DNA from: Acrocarpospora corrugata
GTDB taxonomy: Bacteria > Actinomycetota > Actinomycetes > Streptosporangiales > Streptosporangiaceae
Assembly: GCF_009687845.1 (NCBI RefSeq)
Contig: NZ_BLAD01000036.1
Coordinates: forward strand, 124,001-188,000
Length of the DNA stretch: 64,000 nucleotides
Reading direction: 5' to 3'
The notes under the pieces were generated by a model. That model saw only the letters and a list, made by a program, of their open reading frames with translations. It searched no databases and was not told the origin of the DNA. Both the position numbers and the translations under genes were made by a program. Positions 8,045 to 16,390 of the stretch are shown here, one piece after another; the stretch's first letter is position 1; the number at the start of each line of letters is the position of its first letter.

Positions 8045-9082
8045 TCAGCGCCGGCTGGTGCTGTGGATGTGCTCGGTCAGCCGGGCCAGCTGGTCCGGGT
8101 CGGTGGCGGGCAGCACGCCGTGGCCGAGATTGAAGATGTGGCCCTCGGCGACCCGCCCGGTCTCCAGGATGGTGGTGGCCCGCTCGGCGACGACCTCCCA
8201 GGGCGCGAGCAGGATCGCGGGGTCGAGGTTCCCCTGCAACGCCTTGCCCGCGCCGACCCGCAGGGCCGCCTCGTCCAGCGGCACCCGCCAGTCGACGCCC
8301 ACGACGTCCGCCCCCGCCTCGCCCATGATGCCGAGCAGTTCCCCGGTCCCCACCCCGAAGTGGATCCTCGGCACGTCCAGATCGGCCAGCCCCGCGAAGA
8401 TCCGGCTGGTGTACGGCAGCACGAAGGTGCGGTAGTCGTGGGGAGCCACCGCCCCCACCCAGGAGTCGAACAACTGGAGCGCGGACGCGCCCGCTTCGGC
8501 CTGGATGCGCAGGAAGCCCAGAGTGATGGTGGTGAGCCGGTCCATCAATTCGTGCCAGAGGCCGGGATCGCCGTACATCATGGCCTTGGTGCGGTCGTGG
8601 TTCTTGGACGGGCCGCCCTCGATGAGGTAGGAGGCCAGCGTGAACGGGCCGCCGGCGAAGCCGATCAGCGGCACCCGGTCCAGCTCCTTGACCAGCGCGC
8701 CGATGGCCTCGGTCACATAGGGCACGTCATCCGGCTCGATCGGCCGCAGCCGGGTGGCCGCAGCCGCGTCCCTGATCGGGTCGGCCACGACCGGGCCGAC
8801 GCCGGGCTTGATGTCGAGATCCACGCCGATGGCCTTGAGCGGCACCACGATGTCACTGAAGAAGATCGCCGCGTCCACCCCGTAACGGCGGACCGGCTGC
8901 AAGGTGATCTCAACGACCAGGTCCGGGGTGGCGCACGCGGCCAGCATCTCCGTCCCGGCCCGCAGCGCCCGGTATTCGGGCAGCGACCGCCCCGCCTGGC
9001 GCATGTACCAGACCGGCGTGTACGGAACGGGCCGGCGGCGGCACGCCAGCAGAAACGCGGACTCGGCAAGCTGGGCATTCAC
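8045..9082 (-). CDS. hemE: Uroporphyrinogen III decarboxylase
   Basis: 345-aa HemE, which decarboxylates the four acetate side chains of uroporphyrinogen III to give coproporphyrinogen III. Family marks are PVWYMRQAGRSLPEYRALR near the N-terminus (substrate-binding Arg and the PxWxMRQAGR signature), IFFSDIVVPLKAIG, PLIGFAGGPFTLASYLIEGG, QLFDSWVGAVAP, and HFGVGTGELL ... VVGVDWR near the C-terminus. Length is standard. A GGGTGA precedes the ATG. It supplies the substrate of the oxidase/HemQ pair, although here the DUF4349 gene on the other strand lies between them, so it needs its own promoter. Confidence 0.96.
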   Translation of the reverse strand: MNAQLAESAFLLACRRRPVPYTPVWYMRQAGRSLPEYRALRAGTEMLAACATPDLVVEITLQPVRRYGVDAAIFFSDIVVPLKAIGVDLDIKPGVGPVVADPIRDAAAATRLRPIEPDDVPYVTEAIGALVKELDRVPLIGFAGGPFTLASYLIEGGPSKNHDRTKAMMYGDPGLWHELMDRLTTITLGFLRIQAEAGASALQLFDSWVGAVAPHDYRTFVLPYTSRIFAGLADLDVPRIHFGVGTGELLGIMGEAGADVVGVDWRVPLDEAALRVGAGKALQGNLDPAILLAPWEVVAERATTILETGRVAEGHIFNLGHGVLPATDPDQLARLTEHIHSTSRR

Positions 9083-9322
9083 CCGTCAAGGGTGCCATGC
9101 CCAGCACCCGGTCGGTGCGGCAACCCCAAGCCGATCATGGAATCGGGCAATCCCGGAGACGTCCCTCCCCAACAGACCGGTACGGCTCGGCAAAGTGTTC
9201 GCCAATCGCACCTCGTGCATCGATTCCATTACCACTTTCGAGACACGCCGAGCGCGATGCGGGGAAATGTCGGCGGGACATGTCAACGTCGGACCGAGTT
9301 CACGGGTTCCGACGAAAGGGCG

Positions 9323-9490
9323 ATGACTTCGATGTGGAGTTCCCCCGAACACCGCACTGAGCGCTGTGCCGCCTGCGCCGCCGAGCGCGCGTTCGAACAG
9401 CCGCCCTGCCAAGACGGACACGAGATCTGCGGTGAGTGGTCCTGTGTGGACTGCGGCAGCGCCCTGTTGCTGGCCCAGGCGGCGGCTTGA
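9323..9490 (+). CDS. Small CxxC (zinc-ribbon-like) protein
   Basis: A 55-aa frame starting at an ATG with AAAGGG just upstream. It contains cysteine pairs CAAC and CVDC plus further Cys residues (QPPCQDGHEIC), a spacing that suggests one zinc ribbon. The start MTSMWSSPEHRTERC and the end CGSALLLAQAAA look like a compact single-domain protein. It lies divergently from hemE and ahead of the DUF3000 gene. Function unknown; it could be a nucleic-acid or protein-binding zinc knuckle. The call depends on the cysteine pattern and ribosome-binding site, because the frame is too short for coding statistics. Confidence 0.55.
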   Translation: MTSMWSSPEHRTERCAACAAERAFEQPPCQDGHEICGEWSCVDCGSALLLAQAAA

Positions 9491-9547
9491 TCATCAAATA
9501 TGGCCACCACGACCTCCCCTCTGCTTCGCGCGCTCCCGAATCCGGCC

Positions 9548-9553
9548 TACTCT
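9548..9553 (+). promoter_or_regulatory. -10-like hexamer for a leaderless DUF3000 transcript
   Basis: TACTCT ends 6 nt before the ATG at 9560 and no Shine-Dalgarno is present, the arrangement expected for a leaderless mRNA. The -35 region is not convincing. Confidence 0.3.
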
Positions 9554-9559
9554 TCGGTC

Positions 9560-10150
9560 ATGACCTTCGGTGATTCACCGGCGCCGCCGGCCGCCTTCCG
9601 GCGCGCGCTGGAGACGTTGCGCCCCGCCGAGGTCCGCCCAGAGATCGAACTGGAGGACATTCCGGCTCCGCAGCGGCTGGCGCCGTACTCGGGCGCGGTC
9701 GGCGCGTCCGTCTACCGGGACGACGACGAACTGGCCATCGGCCGCCTGATCATGCTGTTCGACCCGGACGGCCAGCGCGGCTGGGAAGGCCCGTTCCGGC
9801 TGGTGGCCTATGTGCGGGCGGACATGGAGCCGGAGATCACTTCCGACCCGCTGCTCGGCCCGGTCGCCTGGAGCTGGCTGACCGAGGCGCTGGAGGCGCA
9901 CGGGGCCGCGTTCGCGGCGGCCGGCGGCACGGTGACCCGGGCGGTGTCCGAGGGATTCGGTAACAAGGACAACGATCCCGTCACAACCGAGCTGGAACTA
10001 CGTGCGTCCTGGTCCCCGCTGGACGAAGATCTGTCCGCCCACGTGGCCGCGTGGTGCGACTTGATGTGCCTGGCGGCGGGAATCCCCCCGCTGCCGCCCG
10101 ATGTCGCGGCGCTGAAGCCGCGACGTGACATTCATCCGAAAGTGCATTGA
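9560..10150 (+). CDS. DUF3000 domain protein
   Basis: 196-aa actinobacterial DUF3000 protein of unknown function. Recognisable stretches are PAAFRRALETLRPAEVRPEIELEDI split around Pro-rich ends, RLAPYSGAVGASV, EPEITSDPLLGPVAWSWL and the C-terminal GIPPLPPDVAAL. The ATG at 9560 matches the usual family start shortly before the FRRAxExLR motif; an upstream ATG at 9500 adds 20 unrelated residues. The family is normally next to RNase D and hemE (compare Rv2680-Rv2681 of M. tuberculosis), as here. No catalytic residues are evident. Confidence 0.85.
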   Translation: MTFGDSPAPPAAFRRALETLRPAEVRPEIELEDIPAPQRLAPYSGAVGASVYRDDDELAIGRLIMLFDPDGQRGWEGPFRLVAYVRADMEPEITSDPLLGPVAWSWLTEALEAHGAAFAAAGGTVTRAVSEGFGNKDNDPVTTELELRASWSPLDEDLSAHVAAWCDLMCLAAGIPPLPPDVAALKPRRDIHPKVH

Positions 10151-10356
10151 TCGGAAAGTGCTCTGACGGCTCTTTCTCCGCCCTACCGAGAGGAGGCTCG
10201 GTTGATCGTCTCGGCCGCCGCCTCCCCATGCGGTCGCGGCATGCCATAGCTTGAGACATCGACCTACCCGGAGCACACCGTGCCGGACCGTTCCAAACTA
10301 CTCGAACCCGCGAATTGCCGCCATGAGGGACGAGGTAGCCACACCGAGGGTGTTCA

Positions 10357-11583
10357 GTGAGCGATGAGAAAGACGTCCAGCCGCTGCTGGAGCCCCGGGA
10401 GGGCATCCCGGCCGTAGTGGAGAGCGACGCGGCGCTGGCCGCGACCGTGCGGACGTTCGCGGCCGGGACCGGGCCGGTCGCGGTGGACGCCGAGCGGGCG
10501 TCCGGCTATCGCTACAGCGGCCGCGCGTACCTGGTGCAGCTGCGCCGGGTGGGCGCGGGCAGCGCGCTGATCGACCCGATCGAATGCCCGGATCTGACCG
10601 GCCTGGACGCCGCGCTCGACGGCGCCGAAGTGGTGCTGCACGCGGCCACCCAGGACCTGCCGTGCCTGGCCGAGCTGGGCTTCCGGCCGAAGCTGCTGTT
10701 CGACACCGAACTGGCCGGGCGGCTGCTCGGCTACGAGCGGGTCGGGCTGGGCACCATGGTGGAGGTCGTGCTCGGGCTCGGCCTGGTGAAGGGGCACAGC
10801 GCGGCGGACTGGTCGACCCGGCCGCTGCCGGAGGACTGGCTGCGCTACGCCGTCCTGGACGTCGAGGTGCTGATCGAGCTGCGCGACGTGCTCCACGCCG
10901 AACTGGTGGAGAGCGGGAAGCTGCCCTGGGCGATGGAGGAGTTCGCGGCGATCCTGGCCGCGCCGACCGCGCCGCTGCGCAGCGACCCGTGGCGGCGGAC
11001 CAGCGGGATACACCGCGTCAGGACGCTGCGCGGCCTGGCCGTGGTCCGCGAGCTGTGGACGCTGCGGGACGAGCTGGCCAGGGACTCCGACCTGGCGCCG
11101 GGCCGGGTGCTGCCGGATTCGGCGATCGTGCAGGCCGCGCTGGACCTGCCGCGCACCACCAAGGCGCTCACCGAGATCGCGCCGTTCACCGGCCGGAGCG
11201 CGCGGCGGCATCTGCGCGAGTGGCTGAACGCGGTGACCCGGGGCCGGATCATGGCCGAGGACGAGCTGCCGCAGCCGATCGGCCCCGGCGACGGGCCGCC
11301 CCCGGCGAACCGGTGGGCGGACCGGGATCCGGCCGCCGCGAAACGGCTGCACGCGGCCCGGACGGTGGTGGCCGCGCTGGCCGACGAGCACCGCATGCCG
11401 ACCGAGAACCTGCTCCAGCCGGACGCGGTCCGCCGGCTCACCTGGGAGCCGCCGGAGTCCGTGGACGAGGACGTGATCGCCGAACGGCTGCGCGAGCTGG
11501 GGGCCAGGGAGTGGCAGGTCGGCCTGGCCGCCCTGCCGCTCGCCAAGGCCCTGCAGCGGCTGGAGACGAAGGGCGAGGTCTGA
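10357..11583 (+). CDS. rnd: Ribonuclease D-like 3'-5' exonuclease with HRDC domain
   Basis: 408-aa protein. The N-terminal DEDD exonuclease domain (about 25-200) shows VDAERASGYRYSGRAYLVQL (first Asp-x-Glu), HAATQDLPCL, LFDTELAGRLLGYERVGLG and the fourth Asp in RYAVLDVEVLIEL with the Tyr expected of the DEDDy class. An HRDC-like helical domain follows at about 225-300 (LAVVRELWTLRDELARDSD ... PGRVLPDSAIVQAA). It should trim RNA 3' ends. Start is a GTG. Its stop TGA abuts the stop TCA of the convergent glucosidase, making the palindrome TGATCA at 11581-11586. Confidence 0.9.
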   Translation: MSDEKDVQPLLEPREGIPAVVESDAALAATVRTFAAGTGPVAVDAERASGYRYSGRAYLVQLRRVGAGSALIDPIECPDLTGLDAALDGAEVVLHAATQDLPCLAELGFRPKLLFDTELAGRLLGYERVGLGTMVEVVLGLGLVKGHSAADWSTRPLPEDWLRYAVLDVEVLIELRDVLHAELVESGKLPWAMEEFAAILAAPTAPLRSDPWRRTSGIHRVRTLRGLAVVRELWTLRDELARDSDLAPGRVLPDSAIVQAALDLPRTTKALTEIAPFTGRSARRHLREWLNAVTRGRIMAEDELPQPIGPGDGPPPANRWADRDPAAAKRLHAARTVVAALADEHRMPTENLLQPDAVRRLTWEPPESVDEDVIAERLRELGAREWQVGLAALPLAKALQRLETKGEV

Positions 11584-13131
11584 TCAGCTGAGCCGCAGCC
11601 ACACCGCGGTGTCCTGGGGCAGGACGCCGCCGGCGATCGTGCCACTGGCCAGCAGCACCGACGCGTGCACGGGCAGCGGCACCGCTTCCCGGCCCAGGTT
11701 GACCAGGCAGGCGAAGCCGTCGCCCCGGGTGAAGGCCAGGTCGTAGCCGGCCAGCCAGGCGAACTCGCCGCCGGGGCGGGCGGCGATGGCCGCGCGGTAG
11801 AGCTCCAGCGTGGAGGCCGGGTCGGCGAGCTGGGCCTCGACGGTCAGCTCCGCCCAGCCGTCCGGCTGGGGCAGCCAGGCGGCCGGGCCTTCGCCGAATC
11901 CGTACGGCTGAGCCGTGCCGGACCAGGGCAGCGGGACGCGGCAGCCGTCCCGGCCGAGGCGGGCGCCGCCGGTGCGGTGGAATACCGGGTCGTCGCGGTC
12001 GGCGGCGGGGATGTCGAGGAACTCCGGCAGGCCGAGCTCCTCGCCCTGGTAGACGTAGGCGGAGCCGGGCAGGGCGAGCAGCAGGAGGGCGGCGGCGCGG
12101 GCCCTGCGGGTGCCGAGTGCGACGTCGACGTCCGCGTCCGAGCGGGCGGGGGCGGGCGCGCCGTACCGGCTGACCGGGCGCATCACGTCGTGGTTGCTGA
12201 TCACCCAGGGGGCGACCACGTCGGAGCCCTCGGCCAGGGTGATCGAGGCGGTGATCGTCTGGCGGAGCGCGGCGGCGTCCCAGGCGGACTGGAACAGGAA
12301 GAAGTTGAACGCCTGCGGCATGCCACCGGGGACGAAGTAGGGCTCCAGGTGGATGATCTCGTCACCCCAGAACTCCCCCACCGCCGTGCGGCTGCCGGGG
12401 AACACGTCCGCCGGGTAGGAGTCCAGGATGGCCCGCCAGGTGGCGTAGTGGGCGACCAGCTCCGGCCGGTGGAACCAAGGGGACGGGCGGTCGGACGGAG
12501 TTGGGTCCGGCACGTCGGGCAGTTCGGGGTCCTTGAACAGGCCATGCGCCACGTCCACCCGCAGCCCGGCGACGCCCCGGTCCAGCCAGAACCGCAGGAC
12601 CTTCTCGAACATGGCGGGCACGGCCGGGTTCGCCCAGTTCCAGTCGGGCTGGGAGGAGTCGAACAGGTGCAGGTACCACTGCCCGTCGGGGGTCTGGGTC
12701 CAGGCCGGGCCGCCGAAGATGGACTGCCAGTTGTTGGGGGCGTCGCGGAAGATGAACAGCTCGCGTTCCGGGCTGCCCGGTCCGGCGGCGAGCGCGGCCT
12801 GGAAGGCCGGGTGCGCGGTCGAGCAGTGGTTGGGCACGATGTCGACGATCACCCGGATGCCGTGCCCGGCCGCCGCCGCGAGGAAGGCGTCGAAGTCGGC
12901 CAGGGTGCCGAACCTGGGGTCCACGTCGCAGTAGTCGGCGACGTCGTACCCGCCGTCGGCGAGCGGCGAGGGGTAGAACGGCGAGAACCAGACGGCGTCC
13001 ACCCCGAGCTCCGCCAGGTACGGCAGGCGGGCCAGCGCTCCGGCGAAGTCACCGGTGCCGTCGCCGTTCCCGTCAGCGAAGCTGCGGGGGTAGATCTGGT
13101 AGACGACGGCATCACGCCACCATTGCGTCAC
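11584..13131 (-). CDS. GH13 alpha-glucosidase
   Basis: 515-aa cytosolic alpha-glucosidase of the GH13 family. It starts TQWWRDAVVYQIYPRSFAD GNGDGTGD and carries region I DIVPNHCS, the nucleophile Asp in LRVDVAHGL, the acid/base Glu in TAVGEFWG, and the transition-state Asp in ISNHDVMR. It would release glucose from the non-reducing end of alpha-glucosides. A GTG at 13131 with GGGAGA upstream is preferred over a TTG at 13161. It is divergent from the oxidoreductase operon, and the two share a promoter region with two LacI operators, so both should be induced by the same sugar. Confidence 0.9.
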   Translation of the reverse strand: MTQWWRDAVVYQIYPRSFADGNGDGTGDFAGALARLPYLAELGVDAVWFSPFYPSPLADGGYDVADYCDVDPRFGTLADFDAFLAAAAGHGIRVIVDIVPNHCSTAHPAFQAALAAGPGSPERELFIFRDAPNNWQSIFGGPAWTQTPDGQWYLHLFDSSQPDWNWANPAVPAMFEKVLRFWLDRGVAGLRVDVAHGLFKDPELPDVPDPTPSDRPSPWFHRPELVAHYATWRAILDSYPADVFPGSRTAVGEFWGDEIIHLEPYFVPGGMPQAFNFFLFQSAWDAAALRQTITASITLAEGSDVVAPWVISNHDVMRPVSRYGAPAPARSDADVDVALGTRRARAAALLLLALPGSAYVYQGEELGLPEFLDIPAADRDDPVFHRTGGARLGRDGCRVPLPWSGTAQPYGFGEGPAAWLPQPDGWAELTVEAQLADPASTLELYRAAIAARPGGEFAWLAGYDLAFTRGDGFACLVNLGREAVPLPVHASVLLASGTIAGGVLPQDTAVWLRLS

Positions 13132-13183
13132 GGGTTCTCCCTGTTCGTACGTTCTTCGCAAAGTTAATCAGCAGATCGGCACC

Positions 13184-13197
13184 GGAAAGCGCTTGCC
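13184..13197. promoter_or_regulatory. LacI-family operator O1 (GGAAAGCGCTTGCC)
   Basis: One-mismatch copy of the palindrome GGAAAGCGCTTTCC, on the glucosidase side of the divergent promoter region. Its centre is 40 bp from O2, about four helical turns, which would place both on the same face of the DNA. Confidence 0.7.
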
Positions 13198-13223
13198 CAC
13201 CGAGCGATGGCCTCATATCCTCA

Positions 13224-13237
13224 GGAAAGCGCTTTCC
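13224..13237. promoter_or_regulatory. LacI-family operator O2 (perfect palindrome)
   Basis: GGAAAGCGCTTTCC is a perfect 14-bp palindrome with the central CG typical of LacI/GalR operators. It lies 24 bp before the ATG of the oxidoreductase at 13262, a position suited to repression. Confidence 0.75.
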
Positions 13238-13261
13238 ACCCTTTGAGCAGGAGATATCGCG

Positions 13262-14407
13262 ATGAGCGATCACGTCCTCGGCGTCGTGATGAACGGCGTC
13301 ACCGGCCGGATGGGCTACCGCCAGCACCTGGTCAGATCCGTGCTGGCCATCAACGAGCAGGGCGGCGTCACCCTGCCAGACGGCGGCCGGGTCCGGCTCC
13401 GGCCGGTGCTGGTCGGGCGGAACGCCGCCAAACTCGCCGAACTGGCCGACCGGCACGGCGTCGCCGACCACACCACCGACCTGGACGCCGCGCTGGCCGA
13501 CCCGGCGAACACGATCTACTTCGACGCGCAGGTCACCCAGGCGCGGGTGGCGGCCACGCTGAAGGCGATCGCGGCCGGGAAACACGTGTACACCGAGAAG
13601 CCGACGGCCGAGTCGGTGACCGAGGCGATCCGGCTGGCCCAGGCCGCCGAGGACGCCGGGGTGCGCAACGGGGTCGTCCAGGACAAACTCTTCCTGCCGG
13701 GCCTGCTCAAGCTGAAGCGGCTGATCGACGGCGGCTTCTTCGGCCAGATCCTGTCCGTGCGCGGCGAGTTCGGCTACTGGGTGTTCGAGGGCGACTGGCA
13801 GGCCGCGCAGCGCCCGTCCTGGAACTACCGGTCCGAGGACGGCGGCGGCATCGTGCTGGACATGTTCCCGCACTGGGCGTATGTGCTGGAGAACCTGTTC
13901 GGCCCGGTCGTCTCGGTGTACGCCCAGGTGAGCACGCACATCCCGGAACGCTGGGACGAGAGCGGCCAGCGGTACAAGGCGACCGCCGACGACGCCGCCT
14001 ACGGGGTGTTCGAGCTGGCCGGGGGCGTGATCGCGCAGATCAACTCGTCCTGGGCGGTCCGGGTGAACCGCGACGAACTGGTGGAGTTCCAGGTGGACGG
14101 CACACACGGCAGCGCGGTCGCCGGGCTGCGCGGCTGCCGGGTCCAGCACCGGAGCGCGACCCCGAAGCCGGTGTGGAATCCGGATGTGCCGGCCACCGCG
14201 CGGTTCCGGGACGGCTGGCAGGAGGTGCCGGACAACGCCGAGTTCGACAACGGATTCAAGGTGCAGTGGGAGCAGTTCATCCGGCATGTGGTGGCGGGGA
14301 CGCCGTTCCCGTACACACTGCGCTCCGGGGCCAGGGGTGTGCAGATCGCCGAGCTGGGGCTGCGCTCGCACGCGGAGGGCCGGCGGCTGCCGGTGACCGG
14401 CCTGTGA
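13262..14407 (+). CDS. Gfo/Idh/MocA-family sugar dehydrogenase
   Basis: 381-aa NAD(P)-dependent oxidoreductase acting on a sugar or glycoside hydroxyl. The N-terminal Rossmann domain shows GVVMNGVTGRMGYRQHL. The catalytic-lysine motif is present as VYTEKPTAES, followed by the alpha/beta C-terminal domain with GGGIVLDMFPHWAYVLENL, where D and H usually bind substrate. AGGAGA precedes the ATG by 8 nt. First gene of a three-gene operon with GTGA overlaps to DUF993 and an isomerase. It may form a 3-keto sugar that a TIM-barrel partner then cleaves; that is inferred from context only. Confidence 0.88.
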   Translation: MSDHVLGVVMNGVTGRMGYRQHLVRSVLAINEQGGVTLPDGGRVRLRPVLVGRNAAKLAELADRHGVADHTTDLDAALADPANTIYFDAQVTQARVAATLKAIAAGKHVYTEKPTAESVTEAIRLAQAAEDAGVRNGVVQDKLFLPGLLKLKRLIDGGFFGQILSVRGEFGYWVFEGDWQAAQRPSWNYRSEDGGGIVLDMFPHWAYVLENLFGPVVSVYAQVSTHIPERWDESGQRYKATADDAAYGVFELAGGVIAQINSSWAVRVNRDELVEFQVDGTHGSAVAGLRGCRVQHRSATPKPVWNPDVPATARFRDGWQEVPDNAEFDNGFKVQWEQFIRHVVAGTPFPYTLRSGARGVQIAELGLRSHAEGRRLPVTGL

Positions 14408-15564
14408 GCGCGTCGATCGAGCTGCCCGGCGGGACCTACCGGCTGCGGGAGCCGGTGTCGTGGCCGCGACCGTCAGGTCCGCCGGCCGGGCGGGTGGGGT
14501 ACGCCGCCGCGCACGTGGTCGCCGATCCGCTCGGCGACAACACCCCCGGCGCTCCGGCCGCCATCGACTGGGCGGCCACGCTCCGGTTCCGGCGGCACCT
14601 GTGGTCCTGCGGGCTGCGGGTGGCCGACGCGATGGACACCGCGCAGCGCAACAACGGCCTGGACTGGGCGGCGACCCGGGAGCTGATCCGGCTGAGCTCG
14701 GCCGAGGCCCGCGACTTCGGCGACCCCGCCGACCTGATCGCCTGCGGCGCGGGCACCGACCACGTGCCCGGCGCGGGTACGCCCCGGGCCATCGAGTCGG
14801 CGTACCAGGAGCAGGTCAGGACCGTCCAGGAGAGCGGCGCGACCGTGATCCTGATGGCCAGCCGCCAGCTGGCCGCGATCGCCCGCGCGGCGGACGACTA
14901 CCACGCGGTCTACGGCAAGCTGCTGGCCGAGGTCGAGCGGCCGGCCATCCTGCACTGGCTGGGCGAGATGTTCGACCCGAACCTGGCGGGCTACTGGGGC
15001 TCCCGCGACGTCGAGACGGCCACCGCGTCCTTCCTGGAACTGATCCACGCGAACGCCTCGAAGATCGAGGGCGTGAAGGTGTCACTGCTGGACGAGTCGC
15101 ACGAGGTACGGCTTCGCGCGGCCCTCCCCGAAGGGGTGCGGCTCTACACCGGCGACGATTTCAACTATCTGTCGCTGATCAAGTCGGGCTCGCACGCGCT
15201 GCTCGGCATCTTCGACGCGATCGCCCCCGCCGCCGCTGCCGCCTTCCAGGCCCTGGACGCGGCCGAGAGCGCGGCGGAACCCGCGGACTGGCTGGCCGAG
15301 TACGACCGCATCCTCGCGCCGACCGTCCCGCTCTCCCGCAAGATCTTCGAAGCTCCGACATTTCACTACAAGACCGGGATCGTCTTCCTGGCCTGGCTCA
15401 ACGGGCACCAGGACGCCTTCACGATGGTGAACGGCGCCCAGTCGGCCCGGTCACTGCCGCACCTGGCCGAGGTGTTCCGCCTCGCCGACCAGGCCGGGCT
15501 GCTGGCCGATCCCGACCTCGCCGTGCGCCGGATGCGCGCGCTCCTGGCGGTGCACGGCCTGTGA
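14404..15564 (+). CDS. DUF993 (dihydrodipicolinate-synthase-like) protein
   Basis: 386-aa protein of the DUF993 family, whose fold is related to the DapA/NanA class-I aldolase TIM barrels. Characteristic blocks are LWSCGLRVADAMDTAQRN, DLIACGAGTDHVPGAGT, EQVRTVQESGATVILMASR, HWLGEMFDPNLAGYWGS, LYTGDDFNYLSLIKSGSH and NGHQDAFTMVNGAQSARS. Lys residues suitable for a Schiff base are present (EGVKVSLLD). No member's reaction is known to me. The GTG at 14404 overlaps the preceding stop as GTGA, and the gene ends with another GTGA overlap, so all three genes are translationally coupled. Confidence 0.82.
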   Translation: MSASIELPGGTYRLREPVSWPRPSGPPAGRVGYAAAHVVADPLGDNTPGAPAAIDWAATLRFRRHLWSCGLRVADAMDTAQRNNGLDWAATRELIRLSSAEARDFGDPADLIACGAGTDHVPGAGTPRAIESAYQEQVRTVQESGATVILMASRQLAAIARAADDYHAVYGKLLAEVERPAILHWLGEMFDPNLAGYWGSRDVETATASFLELIHANASKIEGVKVSLLDESHEVRLRAALPEGVRLYTGDDFNYLSLIKSGSHALLGIFDAIAPAAAAAFQALDAAESAAEPADWLAEYDRILAPTVPLSRKIFEAPTFHYKTGIVFLAWLNGHQDAFTMVNGAQSARSLPHLAEVFRLADQAGLLADPDLAVRRMRALLAVHGL

Positions 15565-16385
15565 ACCAGCTCTCGCTGAACCAGTGGACGACCAGGCGAT
15601 GGACGGTCGCCGAGGCCGTGGACGGTTGCGTGCGGCACGGCATCGAGGCCATCGGCCTGTGGCGGCAGAACGTCGCCGAGCAGGGGCTGAACGAGACGGT
15701 GAAGCTCGTCCGGGGAGCGGGACTGAGAGTGTCCTCGCTGTGCCGTGGCGGGTTCCTGACCGGGCCCGAGCCGCTGGCCGACAACCGGCGGGCCATCGAC
15801 GAGGCCGCGGCGCTGGAGGCGTCGTGCCTGGTCATGGTGGTGGGCGGGCTGCCCGGGGTGGTGCCGGGCGAGCCGCTGGGGGTGTTCTCCCGGGACTTGG
15901 CGGGGGCGCGGGCGCTGGTCGCCGAAGGGCTGGCCGAGCTGGCGCCGTACGCGGCGGATCGGGGGGTGCGGCTGGCGCTGGAGCCCCTGCACCCGATGTA
16001 CTGCGCCGACCGGGCGGTGCTGTCCACGCTCGGGCAGGCCCTCGACTTCGCGGAGCCGTACCCGCCCGAGGTGGTCGGGGTGGTCGTGGACACCTTCCAT
16101 CTCTGGTGGGATCCGGGGGTGTTCGACCAGATCGCGCGGGCCGGTGCGCGGATCGCCAGTTATCAGGTGTGCGACTTCCTGTGCCCGCTGCCGGCGGACG
16201 TGCTGCTCGGGCGGGGCATGATGGGCGACGGCGTGATCGACTTCGCCCCGCTCAACCGGGCGGTGGCCGAGGCCGGGTACCGGGGCGAAATCGAGGTGGA
16301 GATCTTCAACGCCGACGTCTGGGCCGCCGACCCCGACACGGTCCTGACCACGATGAAATCCCGCTACGCGGACTTGATCGCGTAG
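15561..16385 (+). CDS. Sugar phosphate isomerase/epimerase-family TIM barrel (first)
   Basis: 274-aa member of the xylose-isomerase-like/AP-endonuclease-2 superfamily. Putative metal ligands are Glu in RLALEPLHPMY, Asp and His in GVVVDTFHLWWDP, and Glu in GEIEVEIF. It begins NQLSLNQWTTRRWTVAEAV. These barrels isomerise, epimerise or eliminate keto-sugars; with a Gfo/Idh/MocA enzyme in the same operon, a 3-keto-glycoside or inositol-like substrate is plausible. The GTG at 15561 overlaps the DUF993 stop. Its 3' end overlaps the convergent second isomerase by 22 bp, inside a 12-bp hairpin. Confidence 0.82.
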   Translation: MNQLSLNQWTTRRWTVAEAVDGCVRHGIEAIGLWRQNVAEQGLNETVKLVRGAGLRVSSLCRGGFLTGPEPLADNRRAIDEAAALEASCLVMVVGGLPGVVPGEPLGVFSRDLAGARALVAEGLAELAPYAADRGVRLALEPLHPMYCADRAVLSTLGQALDFAEPYPPEVVGVVVDTFHLWWDPGVFDQIARAGARIASYQVCDFLCPLPADVLLGRGMMGDGVIDFAPLNRAVAEAGYRGEIEVEIFNADVWAADPDTVLTTMKSRYADLIA

Positions 16386-16390
16386 CGGGA
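16359..16390. terminator. Hairpin containing the stop codons of both convergent isomerases
   Basis: A perfect 12-bp stem (TCCCGCTACGCG at 16359-16370, CGCGTAGCGGGA at 16379-16390) with an 8-nt loop. The + gene stops at 16383-16385 and the - gene at 16364-16366, both inside the stem. Because the hairpin is translated from both strands, both proteins end with a Ser-Arg-Tyr-Ala stretch. No U-tract is obvious, so termination is inferred from position. Confidence 0.6.

Noticed and set aside
10137-10170. Direct repeat CGAAAGTGC/CGGAAAGTGC after the DUF3000 gene
   Set aside because: Two short imperfect copies, one within the coding end; no dyad or promoter feature links them to regulation.
13207-14403. 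N-terminal extension in frame with DUF993
   Set aside because: Overlaps the intact Gfo/Idh/MocA gene in another frame; the DUF993 product starts naturally at the GTGA overlap.
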